Shown: piece by piece, positions 1 to 8,587 of the stretch
Numbering within the stretch: the stretch's first letter is position 1
How the letters are laid out: each line of letters starts with the position of its first letter
NCBI GenBank assembly: GCA_022447225.1
Contig: JAKVAZ010000006.1
Coordinates: 310,001 to 374,000, forward strand
Source: Fuerstiella sp.
GTDB taxonomy: Bacteria; Planctomycetota; Planctomycetia; Planctomycetales; Planctomycetaceae
DNA length: 64,000 nt
Reading direction: 5' to 3'
Program-made: the position numbers and the translations under genes
The notes under the pieces: model-generated
Database searches by the model: none
What the model was told of the DNA's origin: nothing
What the model saw: the letters and a program-made list of their open reading frames with translations, nothing else

Positions 1-59
1 GGTTTTCCGATGTAACCGGTTGCCCCCAGGACCCCGACACCAATTCTGCTGCTGCTCAT
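1..59 (-). CDS. Gfo/Idh/MocA-type oxidoreductase, N-terminal fragment (cut by window edge)
   Basis: Only the first 19 codons are inside the window, read leftwards from an ATG at 57-59. They encode MSSSRIGVGVLGATGYIGK, the start of a Rossmann fold with a GxxGATGYIG dinucleotide-binding loop. Such a start is typical of NAD(P)-dependent Gfo/Idh/MocA dehydrogenases of planctomycetes, and two further genes of that superfamily lie divergently just to the right. ArgC-type or other Rossmann reductases are possible from so short a piece. That this is a real coding start is supported by the motif; the exact family is inference. Confidence 0.6.
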   Translation of the reverse strand, partial: MSSSRIGVGVLGATGYIGK

Positions 60-371
60 TTCTAAAATCTTTCACTTTTCGACACGACACCTGCCAACCA
101 TCCTGGACTGGTCATTTCAAAGCCGTTTCGAATCTCACCATTGATCTGACAAATCGGGATGTGAAATTGAATCCTCATCAATCGGTTTGTAACGTCATTT
201 GATGCCGTATGACAGCAACTACATCATGACGCTAAAGGCATAAATGAATCCGTTCCCATTATCCTGGCGACGGTCAGACTATGGATCTGAACAGTCTGTG
301 TTTCTCACCGGATCGTATCGTTGAAGCAGGACCTTTACTGTTCCTGATACCGGACACAAGGACAAAGACGA
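60..371. other. Divergent intergenic spacer
   Basis: 312 bases between two divergently oriented oxidoreductase genes, so it should hold promoters for both directions. I see no convincing coding frame, repeat or RNA gene. A purine-rich AAGGA stretch near 357-361 is the likely ribosome-binding site for the GTG start at 372. Confidence 0.5.
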
Positions 372-1184
372 GTGAGCAGTGGAATAAAACTGGCGATCAA
401 CGTATCGCCTGACCTCACCCCCCGCTGTCGGACGCTGGCAATTCGTTCCTGTGCCGTCCGGCTTGTGGATGATATCGATCACTGTTCGGCAGTGCTTACA
501 GATGACTCTGAGATCGCGGCATCAGCTCTGGATGCGGGCACCTCTGTTCTCGTGCTGAATCCGTTTGGTCTGTCGGAGGATATCTGTCAGCGGGTCGACA
601 ACTTAAATGCCTGCATGCCTGCTCATACCCGGCGATTTCAACCATCGGTGGTGCAGGTAAAGCACGCTCTGGACTCGGGCAGACTGGGTGATGCGGGACT
701 GCTGCGAATTCACTGCTGGAATCCGGACGCTGAGAACACGGAACTTTTCACCGGTGAAGTTGATCTGGCCGTCTGGATGTTTGGTTGTATGCCGAACAAC
801 GTTTATTCCGTGCACAGACCCGGATATCGACAGGTTCATCTGGGATTTGACAGCGGAGGGATGGCGATTATTGATTTTGATTCGACCAACCCGGGTGACA
901 ATGATTATTACTCCCTGTCAATGATCGGTTCTGCAGGCGCTGCCTATGCTGATGATCACCATAATGCGAACCTGCTGATGGACGACAGTGGAACAAAGAC
1001 TTTACTGACATCACAGTATGATGCCGCGTTCGCCGCCATGATCGATCATTTTGCACGGTCTGCCGGTGACGGCAAACAGTTCCCGGTGAACTGGCGTGAC
1101 ACAATAAAGGCGAACCATCTGGCCGGTCAGGCTGCCCGGTCTGCTGAACAACAGAATGTCGTTGCGGGAGAATGCAATGTCTGA
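372..1184 (+). CDS. Degenerate Gfo/Idh/MocA-like protein lacking the cofactor loop
   Basis: 270 residues from a GTG start. The middle and C-terminal parts resemble Gfo/Idh/MocA oxidoreductases: an ALDAG-x-VLVLNPF segment in the place of the usual 'ALEAGKHVLCEKP' region, a central beta-sheet region, and a closing VNWRDTIKANHLAGQA helix like the family's C-terminal helix. The N terminus is short and shows no GxGxxG loop, and the usual EKP lysine is absent (LNPFG instead), so NAD-dependent catalysis is doubtful. Usual family length is 330-400. It overlaps the next gene by 8 bases, which implies translational coupling. It may be a non-catalytic partner of the downstream oxidoreductase; that role is inference. 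Confidence 0.7.
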   Translation: MSSGIKLAINVSPDLTPRCRTLAIRSCAVRLVDDIDHCSAVLTDDSEIAASALDAGTSVLVLNPFGLSEDICQRVDNLNACMPAHTRRFQPSVVQVKHALDSGRLGDAGLLRIHCWNPDAENTELFTGEVDLAVWMFGCMPNNVYSVHRPGYRQVHLGFDSGGMAIIDFDSTNPGDNDYYSLSMIGSAGAAYADDHHNANLLMDDSGTKTLLTSQYDAAFAAMIDHFARSAGDGKQFPVNWRDTIKANHLAGQAARSAEQQNVVAGECNV

Positions 1185-2277
1185 GAAACGATTTAAGGCT
1201 CTGGTATTGAGCGTCGTCAAGCACAGCTATGTCGCCCTGGCTGTCGATGCACATCCCCGGTTTGATCTGGTAGCCGTCTGTGATGATCCGCACGAACCGG
1301 ACTGGGTCCATAAACGGAATCAGGAATTTGCTGACCGTTTCGAGATCCCCTACATCCGTAATCCGGAACAGGCTGTGAAAGATTTCAGTCCGGATCTGGC
1401 GGTCGTAAGTTCGCAGGCCGAGCGTCATTGTGACCTGTCCGTACGCGCCGCTGAAGCGGGACTACATGTCGTGGTAGACAAACCTCTGTCGACAACGCTG
1501 AGTGAATGCGATCGATTGGTTCGAGCTGTCGAATCGGCCGGCGTGCGCTGCCTGGTCTGGAATCGCAATTTCCTTCCCGCCCTCTGTCAGGCAACCCAGG
1601 CACTGAAAGACGGTGCCATCGGAGACCTTCGGGCAATCCACTGTGATTTTTACTTTTCCAAGGACGCAGGCCCGCCTAAAGGCACACGGCAACCCGGCGA
1701 CCCTCCGATCAACTGGCTTCAGCGCCAGATTGACGCGCATGCTGATGGATCTGACGGCGGAGTGGGCATGGAAGCAATGGGTGAACTGCAGATCGAAGGC
1801 ATTTATCCGCTGGCATACATACGAATGCTGACTGGTGGCGTGGTGAAACGCGTTTTTGCGAGGACAGCTGCTCATTTTCACCAGGCCAATCTGGACAATG
1901 ACGTTGACGATCTGGCCACCGTCACACTGGAAATGGAAAACGGAATCGTCGGCTCACTTTGTATTGGACGGATTGGAGCAGCCAGCCATCCCGATCTCGG
2001 TGAGATTAAACTTCATCTGCTGGGAACCGCAGGAGCGATGGTCGTAAGTGAGTCACGCCCTGAGGTCGCCGTGCACTATCGTGGACAGCCAGCAAATGAG
2101 TTTCGTCATATTCGCGTTGCTGATGACAACAATTACCTGTTGATGGAAAATTTTGCCCAGGCAATTGACCACGGAACGAACACGATTCTGGATGCACAGG
2201 GCGGTCGTGATATTTGTGCCACCGTCGAAGCATGCGTGCGATCGGGAAAAACCGGACAGCTGGAAACCGTGTGTTAG
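1177..2277 (+). CDS. Gfo/Idh/MocA family oxidoreductase
   Basis: 366 residues, taking the ATG at 1177 (GGGAG ribosome-binding site about seven bases upstream) rather than the in-frame ATG at 1156. Predicted NAD(P)-dependent dehydrogenase acting on a sugar or cyclitol. Visible features are an N-terminal Rossmann domain (KALVLSVVKHSYVALAVDAH, with the glycine loop largely replaced), the lysine motif HVVVDKPLSTT matching the conserved EKP lysine, and a C-terminal sheet domain ending in CATVEACVRSGKTG. The modified glycine loop is unusual and resembles a planctomycete subgroup of this superfamily. It is translationally coupled to the truncated paralogue before it, so the two may act together. The substrate cannot be told from sequence. 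Confidence 0.85.
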   Translation: MSEKRFKALVLSVVKHSYVALAVDAHPRFDLVAVCDDPHEPDWVHKRNQEFADRFEIPYIRNPEQAVKDFSPDLAVVSSQAERHCDLSVRAAEAGLHVVVDKPLSTTLSECDRLVRAVESAGVRCLVWNRNFLPALCQATQALKDGAIGDLRAIHCDFYFSKDAGPPKGTRQPGDPPINWLQRQIDAHADGSDGGVGMEAMGELQIEGIYPLAYIRMLTGGVVKRVFARTAAHFHQANLDNDVDDLATVTLEMENGIVGSLCIGRIGAASHPDLGEIKLHLLGTAGAMVVSESRPEVAVHYRGQPANEFRHIRVADDNNYLLMENFAQAIDHGTNTILDAQGGRDICATVEACVRSGKTGQLETVC

Positions 2278-3430
2278 AATCGTTGCATGTCGGAACTCAC
2301 CATTTCCCATGTGCATCAGGAGCGATCCCGGGAAAGTTTCCGGTTGTCTGCGAATGCACCGTGTGTTTGCACTCACGTGTGTAACAAAACACGGATACCC
2401 CGTAGTGTACAACTGCCATTCGACACCTGCGGAATACGGGGGCACATGGCTCTCGTGATCACCAGGTAAATTCTTATCGAGCACTCGTCTATGCACTGTC
2501 GTGGACACTACTCAGCAATTTGCAAAAACTATTTTTTGAGCGTTGTAATTTACGGATTTTCTGGAGGCACAGTTCCAGGTCCCGACAGATGGCAGTCGTC
2601 ACTCCGTTGATCCGAATAAGACCTTGAGCGCGCATCAGTCGATCGATCAAAGCTGTCCCCCAGTCGAATCCGTCCATCTTTGCGATCAATTCCTCGGTCA
2701 GCTGCTGGATATCCGTTCGGTGGTGACAGCGTGTGCTGCCGCTTCGTCGACACAGGTGGAGGTCGTAACTCAGTTTTCTCAGGGTTGCACCAAACTCGTT
2801 GTCATGGTGGTATTCAGAGAAGATCATCGACGGCACTGATGATTCGAACATTTGTCGTCCCTCTCGGCAAACGAAACATCTGAACCGGACACGTCACCAC
2901 AACACAGTACTGCTATGGGAAGAGATCTCCTGTTGGAATTGCAGTCGCACTGAAAACAGGTTCAGCTTTCTAGTGTTCACCGCTGATTCCGGTTTGGCCG
3001 GCAACGTCCGGTCAACCGATCATGAAACATCAGGCAGATCCGGTTGTTCAGCAACTGACAGCAAAGAACAACGCCGGATTTTGCTCTCCCGCTGATTTGG
3101 TGTGAATCCGGGATTTATCCCGCCTGTGGAACCACGACACATGGTCGGACTGATTTTCTCAAGGTTTTCTGGCGTACTGTCTGCAAGTTTCGTAACACGA
3201 ATCCGGTTGTTAACAGGTTCGCAGCAATCCGTCTGAAACACCAAAACACAAAGTGCAACGGCAGACTAACAGCATGCGTAACAACTGTCTCACCATCGGT
3301 CAGGACTGGACCGTGTGTCAGGTTTGATCGGCAGTATTCATCATGACTGCAACGGGTATACGAAAACATCAGGATGAAGGTCCGGTGCGACTCAAACAAC
3401 CTGCCGTCGGCGAAGCAGCTTCCCCATACG
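2278..3430. other. 1.15-kb convergent spacer
   Basis: Spacer between the rightward oxidoreductase gene and the leftward DUF1501 gene. It contains one possible small leftward gene (2489-2851, listed separately) and a GC-rich hairpin near 2995-3016 with an 8-bp stem (TTGGCCGG with CCGGTCAA, one G-T pair). The hairpin has no T-tract, so it is not a typical terminator. I recognise nothing else in it. Confidence 0.5.
2489..2851 (-). CDS. Hypothetical small protein
   Basis: An open frame of 120 codons with a plausible purine-rich ribosome-binding site (GAGAGGGA) about ten bases before the ATG. The C-terminal half looks protein-like: a predicted helical stretch around ELIAKMDGFDWGTALIDRLM, then basic helices ending in QKIRKLQRS. 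The N-terminal half is rich in His, Arg and Ser and less convincing. I recognise no family. It lies alone in a long spacer between convergent genes. It could be a lineage-specific gene, a remnant, or chance. Confidence 0.35.
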   Translation of the reverse strand: MFESSVPSMIFSEYHHDNEFGATLRKLSYDLHLCRRSGSTRCHHRTDIQQLTEELIAKMDGFDWGTALIDRLMRAQGLIRINGVTTAICRDLELCLQKIRKLQRSKNSFCKLLSSVHDSA

Positions 3431-4933
3431 TTACGAAACAACGGGTGGTCGCCTGAGAATGTCACTCACGATTCGTGATTTCCGACCGTTCGTAATCTCT
3501 TTGACCTGACCGTTGTGAACATAGTAAAGCTGCTCGGGATCGATTCCAAACAAATGCAGGAGCGTCGCCTGATAGTCGTTCGGTGTCACCGTGTCGACAA
3601 CAGCACGGTGTCCGAAGTCATCAGTTTCCCCGTAGGTCACTCCACCTTTGAATCCACCACCAGCAACCCACATGCTGAAGCCCTGACCGTTGTGGTCCCG
3701 TCCGGCTTTCGCCGGATCGCCGTGATTCTCTGTGACAGGCAGTCGCCCGATCTCTCCCCCCCAGTGAACGACGGTGCTGTCGAGCATTCCTCGCTGTTTC
3801 AGATCCTTCACCAGAGCTGATGATGGCTGGTCGGTCTTACGACAAGCGGCAGGAAGATTTTTGCGAATATTCGTATGACTGTCCCAGGGCTGGCCTTTGT
3901 GAAACAGCTGTATGAACCGAACACCACGCTCAACCAGACGACGTGCGAGCAGACAGCGCGTGCCATAATCTCGTGTGGTGTCATTGTCCAGACCATACAA
4001 CCGCTGAGTGGCCTTCGTTTCCTTTGAAACATCCAGAGCTTCGGATGCGGCAGACTGCATACGAGCCGCAAGTTCGTAGCTGGCAATTCTGGCTTCGAGG
4101 TCTGATTCTCCAGGATGCTGTTCAAGGTGTCGTCGGTTTAATGTGCTCAGCAGTGCCAGATTTTGCTGCTGCAGAGTTCCACGCAGATGAGCCGGCGCAT
4201 CAAGATTATGGATTCGCGGTTCTGTGGGTCTCAGAACCGTTCCCTGAAACAGCGGAGGCATGAATCCGTTGGACCAGTTATGAACACCGTCAACGGGAAG
4301 CCCCCCCGGATCCGTTAAAACCATGTAAGCCGGAAGGTTCCGACTGGCTGTCCCCAGTCCGTAAACCAGCCATGAACCGACCGTTGGACGACCGGTAACA
4401 CCTGGAATGCCACCATGAAAATATCGAATGGACACTTCGTGGCCATTTGCTCCCGTGTGCATCGAACGAATCAGCGTAATCTCATCTACGATTTCCGCCG
4501 TGTGAGGCAACAACTCGGACAACTCGGTACCACACTCTCCACACGGACGAAATCTCCACGGAGTTCCCATCAGGGTTTTGGTGGCTCGGTTGATGAAGCT
4601 GAACTTCACATCATCCTTGAATTCTGTTCCGTGGTATCGGGTAAGCTCGGGCTTGGGATCTGTCAGATCCATGTGCGAGGGACCGCCATGCTGAAACAGT
4701 GATATCATTGCCGTCGCCTGGGCCTCGAAGTGAGGCTGCTTCCTGTTCAGGTCGAAGTGCAACGGATTCTTTAAGATATTCTTTGGCGTTGCCAGGAGCC
4801 TGTCCTGACTGAGTAGCGTTGCCAGCGCCACGCTTCCAAGGCCCATAGCGTTCTCGGCCAGAAACGCGCGCCGCGACCGAATGGGCGGAACGGTCAGGGT
4901 TGAATGATCGTTTGAGCACTGAGTATCGGTCAT
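3431..4933 (-). CDS. DUF1501 domain protein with Tat signal
   Basis: 500 residues. DUF1501 proteins have an alkaline-phosphatase/sulfatase-like fold and are very abundant in planctomycetes, usually paired with a DUF1549/DUF1553 protein; their biochemical role is unsettled. Visible features are an N-terminal twin-arginine signal (SRRAFLAENAMGLGS), the FQHGGPSHMDLTDPKP motif, LIRSMHTGANGHE, and a C-terminal VHWGGEIGRLP followed by GRDHNGQGFSMWVAGGG, all typical. The Tat signal predicts export after folding. The partner gene lies 200 bases upstream on the same strand, so the two are likely one transcription unit. Confidence 0.93.
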   Translation of the reverse strand: MTDTQCSNDHSTLTVPPIRSRRAFLAENAMGLGSVALATLLSQDRLLATPKNILKNPLHFDLNRKQPHFEAQATAMISLFQHGGPSHMDLTDPKPELTRYHGTEFKDDVKFSFINRATKTLMGTPWRFRPCGECGTELSELLPHTAEIVDEITLIRSMHTGANGHEVSIRYFHGGIPGVTGRPTVGSWLVYGLGTASRNLPAYMVLTDPGGLPVDGVHNWSNGFMPPLFQGTVLRPTEPRIHNLDAPAHLRGTLQQQNLALLSTLNRRHLEQHPGESDLEARIASYELAARMQSAASEALDVSKETKATQRLYGLDNDTTRDYGTRCLLARRLVERGVRFIQLFHKGQPWDSHTNIRKNLPAACRKTDQPSSALVKDLKQRGMLDSTVVHWGGEIGRLPVTENHGDPAKAGRDHNGQGFSMWVAGGGFKGGVTYGETDDFGHRAVVDTVTPNDYQATLLHLFGIDPEQLYYVHNGQVKEITNGRKSRIVSDILRRPPVVS

Positions 4934-5133
4934 TGTCCCGTCATTCCTGACTGATTATCTACAAGTCAGCCTATCAGACCATGCGAACTGATGCTTCCCG
5001 TCACGCCGGGACTTCACTGATCGTTCTGATCAACTGACTCAACGTGAATAGTTCTTCTTACAACAGAAGTCTCGTTGAGTCACTATTATCGGATGGCACA
5101 CCTCAACTGAACGTTGTGGTGTGGGTTACCTCG

Positions 5134-7683
5134 TCAATCCACATACAGAAATTCATTAGACGTCAGCAGAACCTGGCACAAATCTGCCAGGGCCTGCTGA
5201 TCCGGAGTTACGTTTTCCGGAAGTTTGGTTTCTTCAGCTGTGATTGCCGCCAGCTGTTCATTGATGAATCTAATGCTGATTTCTTTCTCTACATCGGTCG
5301 GCGGTCGACAAAGAGCAAGCTGCCAGGCGTTCGCCACTCGTTGTTCCAGCGTCATGACCTCCGCGGTCGCCACCGTGGCCAGATCTGCAGCCTGCGACAG
5401 CACGAACCCCCCATTCATCAGCATCAGGGACTGTGTCGCCACCGTCGAAGACTGACGCCGGTCACAATTCGTGACCATAACCGGTGCATCAAACGCCTTC
5501 ATCAATGCCACCGGTCGGGTTCGACGCTGCTGAATATAAATACTCCGACGCTTTTGCGTGTCATCCACCACAACCTGTCCGGTATCGTCTTCCCGGACCG
5601 GAATTGGTTTGCCAAACAGTTCCCGGTTGAGTTGTTCGGACGCCGACAGCATTCGGTCTCGCAGTATCTCCGCCTCCAGCCGTATCAACGATTTTCGCCA
5701 GTAGTACCTGTTGTCGGGGTCGATTTGATTGAACTCTTCGGAACGCGCCGATGTCTGGAGATATGCGGTCGATGTCATAATAATTCTGTGCAGATGGCTC
5801 AGTTTCCAGCCGTTTTCCATGAATTCCGCGGCGAGCCAGTCCAGCAGCACGGGGTGACTTGGCTGAGTTCCCAGGCGACCAAAATCCGCAGGTGTTTCTA
5901 CGATTCCCCGACCAAAATGATGCAACCAGACCCGATTCACAATCGTTCTCGCGACCAGAGGATGGCGGCCACTTGTGAGCCATTTCGAGAACGCCAGTCG
6001 ACGTCCACTTGTCGACAATTCCGGATCATTGGAACTAAAGAACGGTCGATCATTTTCCGGAGCAGCAACTGTCAGTGAGGCAGGTGCCACCTCAAACTTT
6101 GGCTGACGGTGATCACCGCGATGGAACAGTCTTGTCTCCGGAATATGTCCGGACGGCTCAACCAATGCACGGACGTACTCGTGCGGTGGCTTCTTCGCAC
6201 GAATTTCACTGATTTTTTCGTCGATCTTCTTGATTTCGTCGGCCGCCGCCTGGTTGTACTGATAGAGATTTCCCGGAGTGATATTCGTACTCGGGTATTT
6301 CTTCAGCAGTGCCATCTGCTCGGGAGTACGAATGTCACCTGACGTCTCATAGGCTGATCGAAGCTGAGTTTGGAGTGGTTCGTCATACTTTGACAGTTCC
6401 TTCGTGAGGGCCTCCTCCATAAATTTCCGTTGCTTTGCAGCGCGTTCGTCGGTGACCTTCGCTGCTTCCTTCTCAATCTCCGCTGACTTCTCATGGTCTT
6501 CTTTTGTGTATAACGAAACCCGACGTTCCTCCGGTGTCTTCCAAGCCTGCCAGTCAATCGCAGGTTCGAGCGTGGCACGCAAAGCATAGTAGTCCGTTTG
6601 GGGGATCGGGTCATAGCGATGGTCATGACACTGGGCGCATGCAACGCTCAATCCCATCAGTGATGTCGTCACGATTTTGATCGTGTCTGTCATAACCTGG
6701 TTGCGACCGTTCGGATTGTTGTTTCCACTACCGGTTCCATCTGCGGCGGTGCGCAGGAACCCTGTCGCAATCAATAACTCAATCTGTTCTTCGGTATAAT
6801 CTCCGTTCTTTGGTCCGGCCAACTCGTCCCCGGCCAACTGTTCGACAATGAACTGATCGAACGGTTTGTCCTGATTGAAAGAACGAATCACGTAATCCCG
6901 ATATCGCCACGCCCAGGGACGATCTGCATCGGCCCCGGCCCCTTCGGAATCAGCATAACCGGCGACATCCAGCCAGTGTCGCCCCCATCGTTCACCGTAA
7001 TGGGGTGAACGAAGAAGACGCTCGATCAGTCGTTCCCAGGAACCAGGCGCCACATCGGACAGAAATTCATCCGCTTCCTGATCAGACGGCGGAAGTCCGA
7101 TCAGATCAAAGTAAGCCCGCAACATCAGTGTTCTTCTGTCAGCGTCCGACGAAAACTGCAGTTCGTGAGGCTGCATCACCGCAAGCAGCAAAGCGTCAAT
7201 CGGAGTGCGCACCCGACTTGTCTCATCATGTGCAGGAACCTCCGGTCGCTCAATCGGCCGAAAGGACCAAAAGGATCGTTCTTCCGGAGTAATCCCCAGG
7301 CCGGGACCAATCGCTTCAGGTTCGAGCCTCGCGGTTTTTGCTCCGGCTGCCACCCATTGTTCCAGCAGAGTCAGCTCTTCAACGCTGACTTTGGACTCAC
7401 CAGGAGGCATTTCACCGTCACGAATGCGCTGAATCAACAGGCTGTGATCGGGATCGCCAGTCACAATTGCGGGTCCGGATTCGCCACCGCGGATCATGAA
7501 GCGGACAAGCCGCAGGTCAAGTTCGGCTTCCTTTTCCTGTTCAGCACCATGACAGTCAAAACAATGTTGACGAAAGATGGGCCGAATGTGCTGTTCATAA
7601 GTAAGGTTGTCAGCGGCGCGTCCGGGCAACACGTTGACCAGGAAAACCGATAACAGTGTCAGCACAGCCGAAAAACATCGCAT
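5134..7683 (-). CDS. Planctomycete cytochrome C/DUF1549/DUF1553 protein
   Basis: 849 residues with a Sec signal peptide (about 1-23). Domain order: planctomycete cytochrome domain with a CFDCHG haem c site at residues 41-46 and a GEMPP segment as distal region; DUF1549 (about 160-370) with RSPHYGERWGRHWLDVAGYA and a second CAQCH site; a coiled segment rich in Glu and Lys; DUF1553 (about 560-820) with VNRVWLHHFGRGIVETPADF. The length is normal for the family. It is exported and probably takes part in periplasmic electron transfer or polymer degradation together with the DUF1501 partner downstream; the substrate is unknown. The C-terminal ending LLTSNEFLYVD is characteristic. Confidence 0.93.
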   Translation of the reverse strand: MRCFSAVLTLLSVFLVNVLPGRAADNLTYEQHIRPIFRQHCFDCHGAEQEKEAELDLRLVRFMIRGGESGPAIVTGDPDHSLLIQRIRDGEMPPGESKVSVEELTLLEQWVAAGAKTARLEPEAIGPGLGITPEERSFWSFRPIERPEVPAHDETSRVRTPIDALLLAVMQPHELQFSSDADRRTLMLRAYFDLIGLPPSDQEADEFLSDVAPGSWERLIERLLRSPHYGERWGRHWLDVAGYADSEGAGADADRPWAWRYRDYVIRSFNQDKPFDQFIVEQLAGDELAGPKNGDYTEEQIELLIATGFLRTAADGTGSGNNNPNGRNQVMTDTIKIVTTSLMGLSVACAQCHDHRYDPIPQTDYYALRATLEPAIDWQAWKTPEERRVSLYTKEDHEKSAEIEKEAAKVTDERAAKQRKFMEEALTKELSKYDEPLQTQLRSAYETSGDIRTPEQMALLKKYPSTNITPGNLYQYNQAAADEIKKIDEKISEIRAKKPPHEYVRALVEPSGHIPETRLFHRGDHRQPKFEVAPASLTVAAPENDRPFFSSNDPELSTSGRRLAFSKWLTSGRHPLVARTIVNRVWLHHFGRGIVETPADFGRLGTQPSHPVLLDWLAAEFMENGWKLSHLHRIIMTSTAYLQTSARSEEFNQIDPDNRYYWRKSLIRLEAEILRDRMLSASEQLNRELFGKPIPVREDDTGQVVVDDTQKRRSIYIQQRRTRPVALMKAFDAPVMVTNCDRRQSSTVATQSLMLMNGGFVLSQAADLATVATAEVMTLEQRVANAWQLALCRPPTDVEKEISIRFINEQLAAITAEETKLPENVTPDQQALADLCQVLLTSNEFLYVD

Positions 7684-8164
7684 GGAAGGCAGTCTGCGAC
7701 AGCGGAAGAACGATTACAAGGAGATTGTCTCCTAGTGTGCATTGTCCACGATGGTTATCACCGATGCAAGAAGCGGATCAGATGATAAAATATGGCAACA
7801 TTGTTCGCGCAAAGTAATCCGGTCGAACGTGCAGCAACAGACCCGACATCCTCTGCCCAAACTGCCAAGTCTGATTCCGGTGACCGCCGATCATTCCGCA
7901 TCACCTGAATTCATAAGGGGGACCGGGCAAACACGCACTGACGAGGTCCGATGAACTGAACTCACCAGTTGCACACTCATCGGTCCCGGTACCTGTCCCT
8001 TTTGTTGAAGAGCGCGCCGGGTTGGCCCCACAAAACAATGCCGGTCCGACAAACAGGTCAGATCACATAAGGCACGAATTCTCAAAATCCGTGCCGAAGA
8101 AACTCGCGACAGACCGGTTGGTACGGCGGACACCATGAATGGATCAGGGGCGTAACATTCTGAG
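7684..8164. other. Spacer with an imperfect long hairpin
   Basis: 481 bases without a convincing gene. At 7945-7986 there is an imperfect inverted repeat: a 9-base arm at each end with one T-T mismatch, then an inner AACT/AGTT pair. It sits about 180 bases downstream of the tRNA-Ser gene in the tRNA's direction of transcription but lacks a T-tract on either strand. Its function is unknown. Confidence 0.4.
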
Positions 8165-8253
8165 CGGAGAGAGCGGGATTCGAACCCGCGGTCCCCGTTT
8201 CCAGGGACACATCATTAGCAATGATGCGCATTCGGCCACTCTGCCATCTCTCC
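8165..8253 (-). tRNA. tRNA-Ser(GCU)
   Basis: An 89-base serine tRNA. The acceptor stem is GGAGAGA paired with TCTCTCC, the discriminator is G, and no CCA is encoded. The anticodon arm is CATCA-TT-GCT-AA-TGATG, giving anticodon GCU, which reads AGC and AGU codons. A long class II variable arm (TCCC...GGGGA region) and a standard T arm GCGGGTTCGAATCCCGC are present. The fold is complete. It stands alone and is transcribed leftwards, like its upstream neighbour. Confidence 0.97.
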
Positions 8254-8587
8254 GGTACACCCAAGCCGCTCAGCAGCAACACTATAATCGGATCGGCCGG
8301 CGACGCAAGTTCAGCCGGTTTGTGCAGGAATCACAATGGTTTTCATATCTGCCCTGTCTTCGATCGCACATTTTGGAACATCTGTGCTGAACGGCGGGGA
8401 TCCTGTCGATCCGTTGACGACAGAGTTCTCTGAAACGGTCACAGGATGTGAACACCCTGACCATGGAACAACTCCAACATCGGAGGATCGGATCAACCGT
8501 GAAATCTTTAACCATTCAGTCTCTGCAGCAGCAATTTCTGATTTCCCTGAACACTCACTGATCGCTTTGCCTGAAACTCACGCGATC
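8254..8587. other. Spacer between tRNA-Ser and TPR gene
   Basis: 334 bases. Open frames here are short or run into the antisense of the neighbouring TPR repeats, and I do not believe them. No repeat or terminator recognised. Confidence 0.4.

Noticed and set aside
868-1428. Leftward open frame of 186 codons over the junction of the two oxidoreductase genes
   Set aside because: Antisense shadow of two rightward genes with family motifs, and no plausible protein features.
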